Of a DNA stretch of 56,489 bases, positions 1 to 8,143 are shown piece after piece. Under the pieces are notes generated by a model. The model did no database searches. It saw only the letters and a program-made list of their open reading frames with translations, and had not been told where the DNA came from. Where the stretch lies: the NCBI GenBank assembly GCA_017470935.1, contig JAFUXG010000051.1:1-56489 (forward strand), read 5' to 3'. Both the position numbers and the translations under genes were made by a program. The stretch's first letter is position 1. Each line of letters begins with the position of its first letter. Source of the stretch: Lachnospiraceae bacterium. Its GTDB lineage: Bacteria; Bacillota; Clostridia; Lachnospirales; Lachnospiraceae.

Positions 1-1052
1 ACCGCCTTCTGACATACAACGGCGAAAATATAAAGTATGATAAGGACGGCAACATGACCTATGGTCCTCTTGCCGGAGAGATGACAGCCTTTGTATACGA
101 CTGCCGTAACAGACTTATTCAGGCAGGGGATACAAGGTATATATATGATGCAGAGAATAATCGGATAGGAGTTGAAACAGATAAGAAGAAGACCACCTAT
201 GTAATCAACACCCAGCCGGAGCTTTCCCAGGTATTGCAAAGTACGGAAACGAAGATTGATGAAAATGATAATAAAGAGAATACGATAACTACCCATTATT
301 TCTACGGGAACGGGCTTAATGCGCAGGATAACGGGAAGGATTATTTCGTGTACCATTTTAACAATGTGGGAAGTACCATGGTGGTTACGGATTCCAAGGG
401 AGACATTGTTGAAACTTATAATTATACGCCATATGGAGAACTGATTGATGGGGAATACAGAGAGGATATACTATTCCTCTATAACGGACAGTATGGAGTA
501 GTAACTGACAATAACGGTCTCTACTATATGCGGGCACGTTATTACAATGTAGAGATCAAGAGATTCATCAATCAGGATGTATTGCTGGGAGTATTAGAAA
601 GGATTTCCAGCTTGAATCGTTATGCCTATGTGGAGGGAAATCCGGTAAGTTATCTTGATCCGTTTGGGTTGGCGATAGAGACTGTACAGAAAATAGTATC
701 TACGGTATCGGTAGTTATATCTGGATTGAAATTGTTAAGACTTGTTGCTCCCGAAGCATGGGAAACCGCTGAAAAGATATTGGCAGTAGCTGCAATTTTT
801 TTGGATATTATTCAGTTATGTAAGTATGGAGCTGATGAGGATAGGGTGAATGATCTGAAAAGAGATATTTTTTTAGCTGTATTTGATAATATAATTCCAG
901 AGATAAATACAATGGTAAGTTTGTTTGAAAAAAGGTTTGGTGAAAGTATTATTACAATATCGGCACATAATATATTTAATACAGTAATTGATTATATGGA
1001 AGATGCTGTAAAAAATATAGTTAATATAATAGTAACGGCGAGTGGCGCTTGA
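1..1052 (+). CDS. Rhs/YD-repeat protein, 3' end, with hydrophobic C-terminal tip A (partial)
   Basis: The frame is open from base 3 without a start, so this is the 3' end of a longer gene running off the left edge. Visible YD-type repeats (YDKDGNMTYG, FVYDCRNRLIQAGDTRYIYD) lead into the Rhs-associated core (YNYTPYGE, YNGQYGVVTDNNGLYYMRARYYN) and close with P-V-S-Y-L-DPFGL at about 642-671, matching the PxxxxDPxGL junction of Rhs proteins. The last 126 residues (672-1049) are a separate tip with several hydrophobic helices and no recognised nuclease motif. In Rhs/WapA-type systems this tip is the delivered toxin; a membrane-targeting activity here is inference from hydrophobicity. It is followed after 21 bp by a membrane-protein gene, the likely immunity gene. 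This is the only cassette whose core is intact as far as visible, so it is probably the expressed one. Confidence 0.85.
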   Translation, partial: RLLTYNGENIKYDKDGNMTYGPLAGEMTAFVYDCRNRLIQAGDTRYIYDAENNRIGVETDKKKTTYVINTQPELSQVLQSTETKIDENDNKENTITTHYFYGNGLNAQDNGKDYFVYHFNNVGSTMVVTDSKGDIVETYNYTPYGELIDGEYREDILFLYNGQYGVVTDNNGLYYMRARYYNVEIKRFINQDVLLGVLERISSLNRYAYVEGNPVSYLDPFGLAIETVQKIVSTVSVVISGLKLLRLVAPEAWETAEKILAVAAIFLDIIQLCKYGADEDRVNDLKRDIFLAVFDNIIPEINTMVSLFEKRFGESIITISAHNIFNTVIDYMEDAVKNIVNIIVTASGA

Positions 1053-1073
1053 TAGACATATAAGGAGATGGAA

Positions 1074-1514
1074 ATGGATAGAGAATTTATTATAGATTTC
1101 CGAGAGTTTTTTACGCTGTGGATATTTCCAATATTATGTATTGCCTTTACTGTTTGGTCCACACATCTGTGGATAGGAGAATATGTTGAATTTAAAATGC
1201 ATGCTGATAAATATATTATTCAAGAGGCACAGATAGAGCGAGTATATCATGGAGGTAGAGCAAGTAGAAATATAGAGTATTCATATTACTTTGATAATGC
1301 AAGAAAAATAGGTAGACATTCGGCATATTTGGGAGATGTAAAGGGAAAAACAATTAAAATAGCTGTTGACTCAAATGGAAAAAGTATTCGTCCTGATTTC
1401 CCATGGAATATAGTTGATATATTTATAGAATTTTTTTTGTTGTTTTGTTCTTTTTTTTGCTTATATTTTTTAACTATATTTGTAATTAAAGATATAAAAA
1501 TGTATTGGAAATAA
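1074..1514 (+). CDS. Candidate immunity protein for tip A (DUF3592-like membrane protein)
   Basis: The product has 146 residues, with one hydrophobic segment near residues 15-32, a central soluble domain and a second hydrophobic segment near 110-138. The central part (AQIERVYHGG...KGKTIKIAVD) resembles the layout of DUF3592-type domains. ATG 1074 is chosen over ATG 1068 because AAGGAG at 1062-1067 then lies 6 bases upstream. Its position directly behind a Rhs tip, and the similar layout of proteins behind the other tips, point to immunity. No activity can be read from the sequence. Confidence 0.65.
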   Translation: MDREFIIDFREFFTLWIFPILCIAFTVWSTHLWIGEYVEFKMHADKYIIQEAQIERVYHGGRASRNIEYSYYFDNARKIGRHSAYLGDVKGKTIKIAVDSNGKSIRPDFPWNIVDIFIEFFLLFCSFFCLYFLTIFVIKDIKMYWK

Positions 1515-1766
1515 TAATTAAGGGAACAAAGATGGTTATAATAGCGTAAACTTAGCATTAAAATTTTGAGCTAATTATTGATATAATATTAAGAATAATG
1601 TATACTATAAGATGTCATAATATTTTCGATATGCATAACCATGTATATTTGAATATTGATAATTTTGAGTAATTATACTCTTGTTTGTAGTATCATTTAA
1701 TTAAACACTACCAATTACTTCTACGGAAACGGGCTTAATGCGCAGGATAATGGGAAGGATTATTTC

Positions 1767-2528
1767 GTGTACCATTTCAACAATGTAGGAAGCACGATGG
1801 CGGTGACGGATGCCAAGGGAGGCATTGTTGAAACTTATAATTATACGCCATATGGAGAACTGATTGATGGGGAATACAGAGAGGATATACTATTCCTCTA
1901 TAACGGACAGTATGGAGTAGTCACTGACAATAATGGTCTCTACTACATGCGGGCACGCTATTACAACGCCGATATCAAGCGTTTCATCAATCAGGATGTA
2001 CTGCTGGGAGTATTAGAAAGAATATCAAGTCTTAACAGGTATGCCTATGTGGAGGGCAATTCGGTAAGTTATCTTGATCCGTTTGGGTTGGAGAAGATAG
2101 ATACAAGTGGAATTCATGATATTTTAACTGTATTAGGAATTGTTGTAAGTATTGCATCAATCTTTCCAGGAGATAAGATAATGACAACAATAACGGTTGC
2201 TATTAACACAATAGATATTGCATTATACATATATGATTTAAAGTGTGCAATTGCAGACTATAATACATATAATATAGTTAAAGCAACGGTCGGAATAATT
2301 GTTGATGTTGTATCAATTGTTACAGCAATAATAGGATTCAATGTTGAATCATTTTACAATAAGATCGTTGGATTTAAAGGATGGAATGGTGCAAATGCAT
2401 TTGTTAAACAAACAGAAAACATTACAAAAATAAGAAGTGATCTTCTTGATGCTGTTGGTGGATCATTATTTTATTATACGATTGGATCTTTTATATTTGA
2501 GAAATTTGGTGTTGATTCATTGCAATAA
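1767..2528 (+). CDS. Orphan Rhs core end with hydrophobic tip B
   Basis: Sequence nearly identical to the Rhs core end of cassette A resumes at about 1711, in the same frame, but a TAA lies a few codons upstream and there is no ATG or ribosome binding site. GTG 1767 is only a formal start. The core runs to S-V-S-Y-L-DPFGL, with Ser where the other cassettes have Pro in the PxxxxDPxGL motif. Tip B (2091-2525, 145 residues) starts right after it and is hydrophobic; it is homologous to tips C and E (IHDILTV, PGD, GFN(V/I)ES, FKGW). This arrangement is typical of silent orphan tip cassettes that become active by recombining into a full rhs gene. Expression as it stands is unlikely. Confidence 0.7.
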   Translation: MYHFNNVGSTMAVTDAKGGIVETYNYTPYGELIDGEYREDILFLYNGQYGVVTDNNGLYYMRARYYNADIKRFINQDVLLGVLERISSLNRYAYVEGNSVSYLDPFGLEKIDTSGIHDILTVLGIVVSIASIFPGDKIMTTITVAINTIDIALYIYDLKCAIADYNTYNIVKATVGIIVDVVSIVTAIIGFNVESFYNKIVGFKGWNGANAFVKQTENITKIRSDLLDAVGGSLFYYTIGSFIFEKFGVDSLQ

Positions 2529-2640
2529 TTGAAATAATAAGTAAATGTTTTTTATATAATCTGAATATAGTTATATTCGCAATTATTTACATAGATTCGT
2601 TATTTGATTTAGCTGTTTTTTGTTGGTTTATGGAGGAAAT

Positions 2641-3129
2641 ATGTATATAAGCTATAAGTTTGGAAGAAATAAATACTTAGACTCCTTTTTTTTTGTAATG
2701 ATGACATTGTACATTATTACGATGCAATATAGACTGGTGTGGGACGGGTATGGGAAAATGGTATATTCGTATCACAAATATACATCAAATCAAAAAGATT
2801 ATTGTATTAAAAATGCAGAAGTTATAAATACAAAAATACATACACTTGCAGGTTTGAGAGGTTTTATATCATGTGATATGCGTTATTGTACATTGAGATA
2901 TGATTTTAATGGAATATCATATGAAACCTTTACTGAGATTTTTCCTGAATATTCAGAAGGAAAAGTGATAAAAATAGCGGTCGATTACAGTAATCCACAA
3001 ATAATAAATCGAGTAGAACCATATTCTGTTAGTGATTATCGCTGGGGAGCGCAAATTGTTGTTATAATATTTGCTGTACTTATTATAAAGTTTGCATCTG
3101 CGTTAAAATTTGTGTACGATACAAATTAA
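2641..3129 (+). CDS. Candidate immunity protein B1 (small membrane protein family 1)
   Basis: The product has 162 residues: an N-terminal hydrophobic segment, a soluble domain and a C-terminal membrane segment (about residues 135-155). It is clearly homologous to the products at 5644-6231 and 9162-9644; all share the LVWDGYG or LIWHGYA stretch, SYHKY, an LAG(L/I)xG segment and a (W/R)(G/A)AQ motif before the last membrane helix. All three follow homologous toxin tips. ATG 2641 is preferred over the upstream in-frame start at 2620 because GGAGG precedes it by 4-5 bases. The domain between the helices (KVIKIAVDYSNP) resembles DUF3592-type proteins. The immunity role is inferred from position. 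Confidence 0.65.
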   Translation: MYISYKFGRNKYLDSFFFVMMTLYIITMQYRLVWDGYGKMVYSYHKYTSNQKDYCIKNAEVINTKIHTLAGLRGFISCDMRYCTLRYDFNGISYETFTEIFPEYSEGKVIKIAVDYSNPQIINRVEPYSVSDYRWGAQIVVIIFAVLIIKFASALKFVYDTN

Positions 3130-3180
3130 TAAAAATAATAAATGTAAATAAGTATAATAGAAAGTGTCATATTGTATCTA

Positions 3181-3282
3181 CTAAAATATTATCATTGGGC
3201 TGCACATATTATATTTTTTATGATTGAATTTGGATATGTAATGTTTGCGATTTATATGATTGATTATCATAGATATGACTAA
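3181..3282 (+). pseudogene. Fragment of a family-1 immunity gene (C-terminal end only)
   Basis: Reading from 3181 to the TAA at 3280-3282 gives about 33 residues beginning LKYYHWAAHIIF. This lines up with the C-terminus of the protein at 9162-9644 (EFHWAAQMIYLTLDLG) and with the other family-1 immunity proteins. No start codon or N-terminal part is visible upstream. It is a leftover of an additional immunity gene, found between the two intact immunity genes of cassette B, and it is too short to be expected in a gene list. Confidence 0.6.
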
Positions 3283-3297
3283 TATATTGAGGTGGAA

Positions 3298-4014
3298 ATG
3301 ATTATTAGCGAGATGTTGTTGGTTAAAACAAAAGACTATTTTATTATTGAACTAAGTGCAATTGTATTGCTTTTGCTTGTTATTGGCATTGCAAAGATTA
3401 TATCTGCAAAAATTCTGGGAGACGCATATAAGACTGTCTCTGATATTGAAAGCAGAATACTTAAAGAAAAACCTATCAATGATAAAGATGTATTAAAACA
3501 TTATAGAAAAATTACAATATTTTCCGACACTGCGATAATGGGCGCAATAATACTAGTGTATCTGTTTGTATGTGTACCTGTTTATTTAAGTCAAGGTATA
3601 CGCTTAGTGATATTCTTTATTATGCTTACCATTCCACTGCTTCCGATTGCGATTATTATAAGCTTGAAACGTGTCCGAAAATATAATAAATATTTTGCCA
3701 GAAGTATTTTGGTTGAAGGAAAGATTACTGAGGGGGCGAAGGTAAATGCAATAGGCCGCAGTGCAAAGATTGAGGTATGGTATGAATTTATCGATATATA
3801 CGGACGAGAGCATAAATGCAGGCAGATGGTGAACAGATTTTTATTTCAACTACCTTACAGAAAACAAATTGAAAAGTGGGAGAAATTATATTATTCCGGA
3901 AAGAGAGTGAATATCCTCGTTAACGCATATGAAACCAATATGTCATATCTTCCGATGAGAGAGGATTACTGTAAGGAGTATGGAAAACTCTATTCATTGG
4001 ATTTGGAACAATAG
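3298..4014 (+). CDS. Candidate immunity protein B2 (membrane protein family 2)
   Basis: The product has 238 residues with an N-terminal membrane helix (about 15-35), a cytoplasmic-looking charged stretch, a membrane hairpin (about 75-125) and a C-terminal soluble domain. The latter ends in WEKLYYSGKRVNILVNAYE and a YSLDL tail. It is very similar to the product at 9679-10392, and more distantly to 5048-5608. The two closest copies match almost exactly at both ends but differ in the membrane hairpin. ATG 3298 is chosen, with GAGGTGG just upstream; GTG 3292 is an alternative. It lies behind cassette B and the immunity fragment. An immunity role is inferred. Confidence 0.6.
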   Translation: MIISEMLLVKTKDYFIIELSAIVLLLLVIGIAKIISAKILGDAYKTVSDIESRILKEKPINDKDVLKHYRKITIFSDTAIMGAIILVYLFVCVPVYLSQGIRLVIFFIMLTIPLLPIAIIISLKRVRKYNKYFARSILVEGKITEGAKVNAIGRSAKIEVWYEFIDIYGREHKCRQMVNRFLFQLPYRKQIEKWEKLYYSGKRVNILVNAYETNMSYLPMREDYCKEYGKLYSLDLEQ

Positions 4015-4062
4015 ATATAATGCATATATTGTGCATTTTAGAAAAAGTATGATTTGTAAATA

Positions 4063-4121
4063 ATTTTATATAACGAATTGAATATTTGATTGTTTTTTAG
4101 TAATATAAAATTAGTTGTTTT
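4063..4121. repeat. 59-bp direct repeat upstream of cassette C (copy 1)
   Basis: This stretch is nearly the same as 8085-8143: both begin ATTTTATATAA, pass through GAATTGAATAT and TGATTGTTTTTT, and run into the Rhs core sequence CCATTACTTCTACGGG. In the second copy the left end is the last codons of the immunity gene of cassette D. Here the preceding gene is a different immunity gene, so the repeat marks a past duplication or rearrangement of cassettes. Confidence 0.65.
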
Positions 4122-5021
4122 CCATTACTTCTACGGGAACGGGCTTAATGCGCAGGATAATGGGAAGGATTATTTCGTGTACCATCTCGCTTATCAGCTC
4201 GATGTGTTCATTCGCAAAATGGCTTCATTTACATGCAAGCATGAATGAAGCCGCTTTGCTCATTTTTTCATTTCAACAATGTGGGAAGTACGATGGCGGT
4301 GACGGATGCCAAGGGAAGCGTTGTTGAGACTTATAATTATACGCCATATGGGGAACTGATAGACGGAGAGTATAGGTAAGATATACCATTCCTTTACAAC
4401 GGACAATATGGTGTAACCACGGATAGTAACGGACTCTATTACATGCGTGCACGTTATTATAACGTTGAGATAAAGCGGTTCATCAACCAGGATGTATTGC
4501 TGGGAGTATTAGAACGAATATCAAGCCTTAACAGGTATGCTTATGTAGAGGGGAATCCGATAAGTTATCTTGATCCGTTTGGGTTGGAAGCATTTGATAC
4601 GACAGCTATACATGACATATTAACTGTAATTAGTACTGTAGTAAGTATAGCATCATTTGTTTTTCCGGGGGATTTATTAATGACATCATTATCAGTAGCA
4701 TTAAATATTGCTGATATAGTGGTGTATATATATGATATGAAACAGGCAATAGATGAATCGAATTTTGATAAATTAGATGATGCATTAAAAGGGATTGCAG
4801 TTAATATTATTTCTGCCATGACTGTTATAGTGGGATTTAATATAGAATCGTTTTATGAAAAGATAATTGGTTTTAAAGGGTGGAGTAATACAAACGCTTT
4901 TGTTAGAAAAACAGAAAAGACAATTGGGGTTGGAAGAAAGGTAGTGAACAAAACAAGTGAATCTTTGTTGACATATACAATTGTTAATTTTTTGAAAAAA
5001 CACTTTAATATTGATTATTGA
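4122..5021 (+). pseudogene. Decayed orphan Rhs core end with hydrophobic tip C
   Basis: Homology to the Rhs core starts at 4122 but is broken twice. An 86-bp hairpin sequence is inserted at 4186-4271 and shifts the frame, and TAA at 4377-4379 replaces the codon found as GAG in the other copies (EYR-stop-DIPF instead of EYREDIPF). The core then reads through to DPFGL, and tip C occupies 4587-5018 (144 residues). Tip C is homologous to tips B and E (DTTAIHDILTVIS, PGD, GFNIESFYEKI, FKGW) and is hydrophobic. The longest remaining ORF starts at ATG 4443. The tip sequence itself is intact and could still be donated to an active rhs gene by recombination. Confidence 0.7.
4186..4271. repeat. 86-bp hairpin insertion in the Rhs core (copy in cassette C)
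   Basis: It interrupts the core right after GTGTACCAT and is followed by CAT-TTCAAC, as if a CAT target had been duplicated. It holds an imperfect hairpin: GGCTTCATT pairs with AATGAAGCC around an inner CATG/CATG, with weaker outer pairing GCAAA/TTTGC, and ends in a T run. The same sequence, one base shorter, lies at the same position in cassette E (8208-8292). It has no ORF and looks like a miniature, MITE- or REP-like insertion. A terminator-like effect is possible. Confidence 0.7.
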
Positions 5022-5047
5022 TGAGTTGTATTTTGAGGGGATTGATT

Positions 5048-5608
5048 ATGCGAATTACTAATAAACATATATATAATGGGTATAAAACAATTAGTTTGCT
5101 ATCCGATAAAATTTCATTTGTTCCAATCCTTGCTATTCATTTAATTACTATAGCAATTTTAGTTGCAAATTCGTTTGCGAGAGCATATGTAATATCAGGA
5201 ATAATAGTTACATTTATGATTGCACCTTTGTATATTTATTGTGGGATAAGGGTAAAAAGATATAATTCTTTTTTAAGAAATAGTATTTTAGTTAAAGGTA
5301 TAATATTAAATAAAATACAAATGAGTGGTACAGAATATTTAGGAGGAGGTAAAGTAGAAATTATATTTGAGTATATGGATAATGATGGAAGGATGCATAA
5401 AAAATCACAAAAAGTGCAGATGTTTAGATGGGAAATGCCATATAATAAACAATTCTATAGATGGGAGAAGTTATATTGCGAAGATGAATTTATTAATGTT
5501 CTTGTAAATACTAATAATTATAATATTGCATATGTACCCATGAGAGAAAATTATTGTATTAAATACAAAAAAGTATATTCGTTGGATTTAAATTTTTTCA
5601 ATAATTAA
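5048..5608 (+). CDS. Candidate immunity protein C2 (membrane protein family 2)
   Basis: The product has 186 residues with a membrane hairpin near residues 25-75 and a C-terminal soluble domain. That domain (KVEIIFEYMDNDGR, RWEKLYCEDEFINVLVN, YSLDL) matches the C-terminal halves of the products at 3298-4014 and 9679-10392; the N-terminal helix of those two is missing, so it is a shorter family member. ATG 5048 follows GAGGGG at a good distance; an upstream ATG at 5018 overlaps the end of tip C. It is the first gene behind tip C, whereas in cassettes B and E the family-2 gene is second. Confidence 0.6.
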   Translation: MRITNKHIYNGYKTISLLSDKISFVPILAIHLITIAILVANSFARAYVISGIIVTFMIAPLYIYCGIRVKRYNSFLRNSILVKGIILNKIQMSGTEYLGGGKVEIIFEYMDNDGRMHKKSQKVQMFRWEMPYNKQFYRWEKLYCEDEFINVLVNTNNYNIAYVPMRENYCIKYKKVYSLDLNFFNN

Positions 5609-5643
5609 AAATTGCGTTATTTTTAATAATATGGAGGTCTAAA

Positions 5644-6231
5644 ATGTGGAGATGGGGTTCTGATATTTTTTTAGATATATTTCTTTTGATAGTTTTGGGG
5701 TGGTATGTATTTTCAATGCAATATAGACTTGTTTGGGATGGGTATGGGAGAATGCAAAGTTCTTATCACAAATATGAAGCAGCTCCTAATTCATATAATT
5801 TAGTTGAAGCTGAAATAGTTGATTCAAAAACACACATTCTTGCAGGACTGAGGGGTATTGTTGCTTGTGATATAAAATATTACACAATTAATTATGTGAA
5901 TGATGGTATGCAATATAGCACATATTCAAAAGTTTTTCCCGATGCTGTTATTGATGAAAAACTTATAATTGCAGTTAGCAAACGTAATCCCAATATAATT
6001 GAAAGGACAATGGATTATTCTTTTGATAATTTTCATTGGGGAGCACAGATTATTGTTTTTATTCTTGAAATTATTTTTATTTGGTTTATAATAAAGATTA
6101 TACAATTATATAATACCCCGGAGAAGAAAAGGTTTTTAAAAATGTGTATTAAGATGGGGTATATAGAAGCGTGGAATAAAATAGTTGATGAGAAATATGA
6201 CAACATGGAAAAAAGCAATTTAAAGTATTAA
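5644..6231 (+). CDS. Candidate immunity protein C1 (small membrane protein family 1)
   Basis: The product has 195 residues, preceded by GGAGG at 5632-5636. It shares with the products at 2641-3129 and 9162-9644 the QYRLVWDGYGRM stretch, SYHKYE, LAGLRGIVACDI and HWGAQI before the C-terminal membrane helix. It has an extra charged tail of about 35 residues after that helix. It is a membrane protein with one helix at each end and a soluble middle. Immunity to tip C is inferred from its place behind the tip. Confidence 0.6.
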   Translation: MWRWGSDIFLDIFLLIVLGWYVFSMQYRLVWDGYGRMQSSYHKYEAAPNSYNLVEAEIVDSKTHILAGLRGIVACDIKYYTINYVNDGMQYSTYSKVFPDAVIDEKLIIAVSKRNPNIIERTMDYSFDNFHWGAQIIVFILEIIFIWFIIKIIQLYNTPEKKRFLKMCIKMGYIEAWNKIVDEKYDNMEKSNLKY

Positions 6232-6330
6232 ATTATAATGCGTATTTTTATAGTGGTCATTTATATTTATGTATTGAGTGTAACACAATATACAGCCAAG
6301 AAAGCTGAATAAGCATATCATTTGTTTTAG

Positions 6331-7565
6331 TAATGCAATTATGACGGACAAGTTACTATTCAACCCAACAATATGATAACAACAATAATGCGGTATTTAT
6401 CTATGATATGATGCCAACAGCAAAGTGATATCATATACTGACGGCGCGGGAGTAACCACAGACTATGAGGTAGATGTGAGAGGTAATGTTACCAAGGAAA
6501 CGGTACACCTTGGGGGATGACAAAGCAGCATGTATATCCTATACCTACGACTCCTACGGCAACATGACCAATGGTTCTCTTGCTGGAAAGATGACAAAGT
6601 TTGTATACGACTGCCGCAACAGACTTATACAGGCAGGAGATACAAGGTATATATATGATGCAGAGAATAACCGTATAGGTGTTGAAACAAGCAAGAAGAC
6701 CACCTATGTAATCAACACCCAGCCTGAGCTTTCTCAGGTGTTACAAAGCACGGAAACGAAGATTGAGGAAAATGATAATAAAGAGAATACGATAACTACC
6801 CATTATTTCTACGGGAACGGACTTAATGCGCAGGATAATGGGAAGGATTATTTCGTGTACCATTTCAACAATGTGGGAAGTACCATGGCGGTGACGGATG
6901 CCAAGGGAGACATTGTTGAAACATACAACTATACGCCTTATGGGGAACTGATAGATGGGGAGTATAGGGAAGATATACCTTTCCTCTATAACGGACAATA
7001 TGGTGTTACAACAGATGGCAACGGTCTCTACTACATGCGGTCAAGATACTACAATGTAGAGATCAAGAGATTCATCAATCAGGATGTACTGCTTGGAGTA
7101 TTGGAAAGGATTTTCAGCTTAAATCGTTATGCCTATGTGGAGGGAAATCCGGTAAGTTATCTTGATCCGTTTGGGTTGGAGAAGATAGCTTATTATACGC
7201 AGATGAGGAAGGATTTGCAATGGATTTCTGTAGGAATAATAAGTGCTCAATTGATAGTAGCTGGAGCAATGGTAGTTATGCCAGAATTTATTATTGTAGG
7301 AATACAAATTCAAGAAGTATTGCAAAAAATATCATGGGTTGTAACTGTATTGGATTCAATAGCGCTTGCAATGCTGACTAATTATGCAGATAAGGATGAT
7401 AAATTAGAATATTCAGTTCAATTGGTATGGGGTATGGTTTCCCCATTTGCTCAATATTTTGGTGGTGAATATTTAAAAAATATTACTAGTGAAGGTTTTT
7501 CAGAAGTGTATGGTAGTATTGTAGGATGGCTTGAGGCAATTACAAAAAATGGTTTGTTTAACTAG
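6331..7565 (+). pseudogene. Decayed Rhs core with hydrophobic tip D
   Basis: Broken YD-repeat sequence is readable from about 6331: YDGQVTIQ in one frame, QYDNNNNAVFIYD in another, then VISYTDGAGVTTDYEVDVRGN. A run of five G at 6512-6516 shifts the frame once more; removing one G would give ETVHLGDDKAACISYTYD. From ATG 6486 the frame is open to the end (359 residues), through YNYTPYGE to P-V-S-Y-L-DPFGL. Tip D occupies 7179-7562 (128 residues), has several hydrophobic helices and is unrelated at first sight to tips B, C and E. This copy retains more of the core than the other orphans, so it may be a former full-length rhs gene rather than a transferred cassette. Confidence 0.7.
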
Positions 7566-7573
7566 GAGAGGTT

Positions 7574-8095
7574 ATGAATCAAAAAATGAGAGAAGATACT
7601 GTACGAGGTGCTGTATTAGCGTGCATATATGAAATAATGATAGTAGTTGTTATCTTGTGTATTGTTTTATTAATAAAAGAAATGCCTTTTTATTATAAAA
7701 TGATTCCTTTGCTAGTTTTAATATTGTGCTTTATAGGCGAGTTGAAAATAATAATAATTCCAATAATAAATCATTATAATAATGAATCTGTTTATGGAGA
7801 TATTGTGGTTGGAAAGGTTGATATTAGTAATGGTATTTTTGGCGGAGGGAAATTTATAGAAAGTTATGATATAAAAGGGTTTTATAATATTGGGGATAAA
7901 ACTTATTGTTTTAGAGATTATTTTTTTTATGATAGCACTGAATTGTGGTGTGCTTTTCATAGAATTTTAGAAAATGAAAAAGTGCCTTGCGAAATAGAGA
8001 TAGTAGTAAATACTGATAATCCATTAAAATATTGTGTTAGAGGTGTAGAATATCTTGCAAAATTGAAAGAGTTATATCCAGAATATTTTATATAA
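7574..8095 (+). CDS. Candidate immunity protein for tip D (membrane protein)
   Basis: The product has 173 residues. Two hydrophobic helices lie near residues 15-35 and 43-65, followed by a soluble C-terminal domain (DIVVGKVDISNG...CEIEIVVNTDNP) that again resembles the DUF3592-type layout. It starts 8 bp after the end of the tip D frame, with AGGAGAGG just upstream. Its last codons form the left part of the 59-bp repeat shared with the region before cassette C. The immunity function is inferred from position only. Confidence 0.6.
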   Translation: MNQKMREDTVRGAVLACIYEIMIVVVILCIVLLIKEMPFYYKMIPLLVLILCFIGELKIIIIPIINHYNNESVYGDIVVGKVDISNGIFGGGKFIESYDIKGFYNIGDKTYCFRDYFFYDSTELWCAFHRILENEKVPCEIEIVVNTDNPLKYCVRGVEYLAKLKELYPEYFI

Positions 8096-8143
8096 TGAAT
8101 TGAATATGTGATTGTTTTTTGGTAATATAAAATTACTCGTACT
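8085..8143. repeat. 59-bp direct repeat upstream of cassette E (copy 2)
   Basis: It matches 4063-4121 with a few substitutions. It includes the 3' end of the tip D immunity gene and runs into the Rhs core homology of cassette E. Together with the shared hairpin insertion, it shows that the left ends of cassettes C and E descend from one ancestor. Confidence 0.65.

Noticed and set aside
4115-4327. 70-codon ORF across the hairpin insertion in cassette C
   Set aside because: Made by the frameshifting insertion; its second half is the Rhs core in the wrong frame. Treated as part of the pseudogene.
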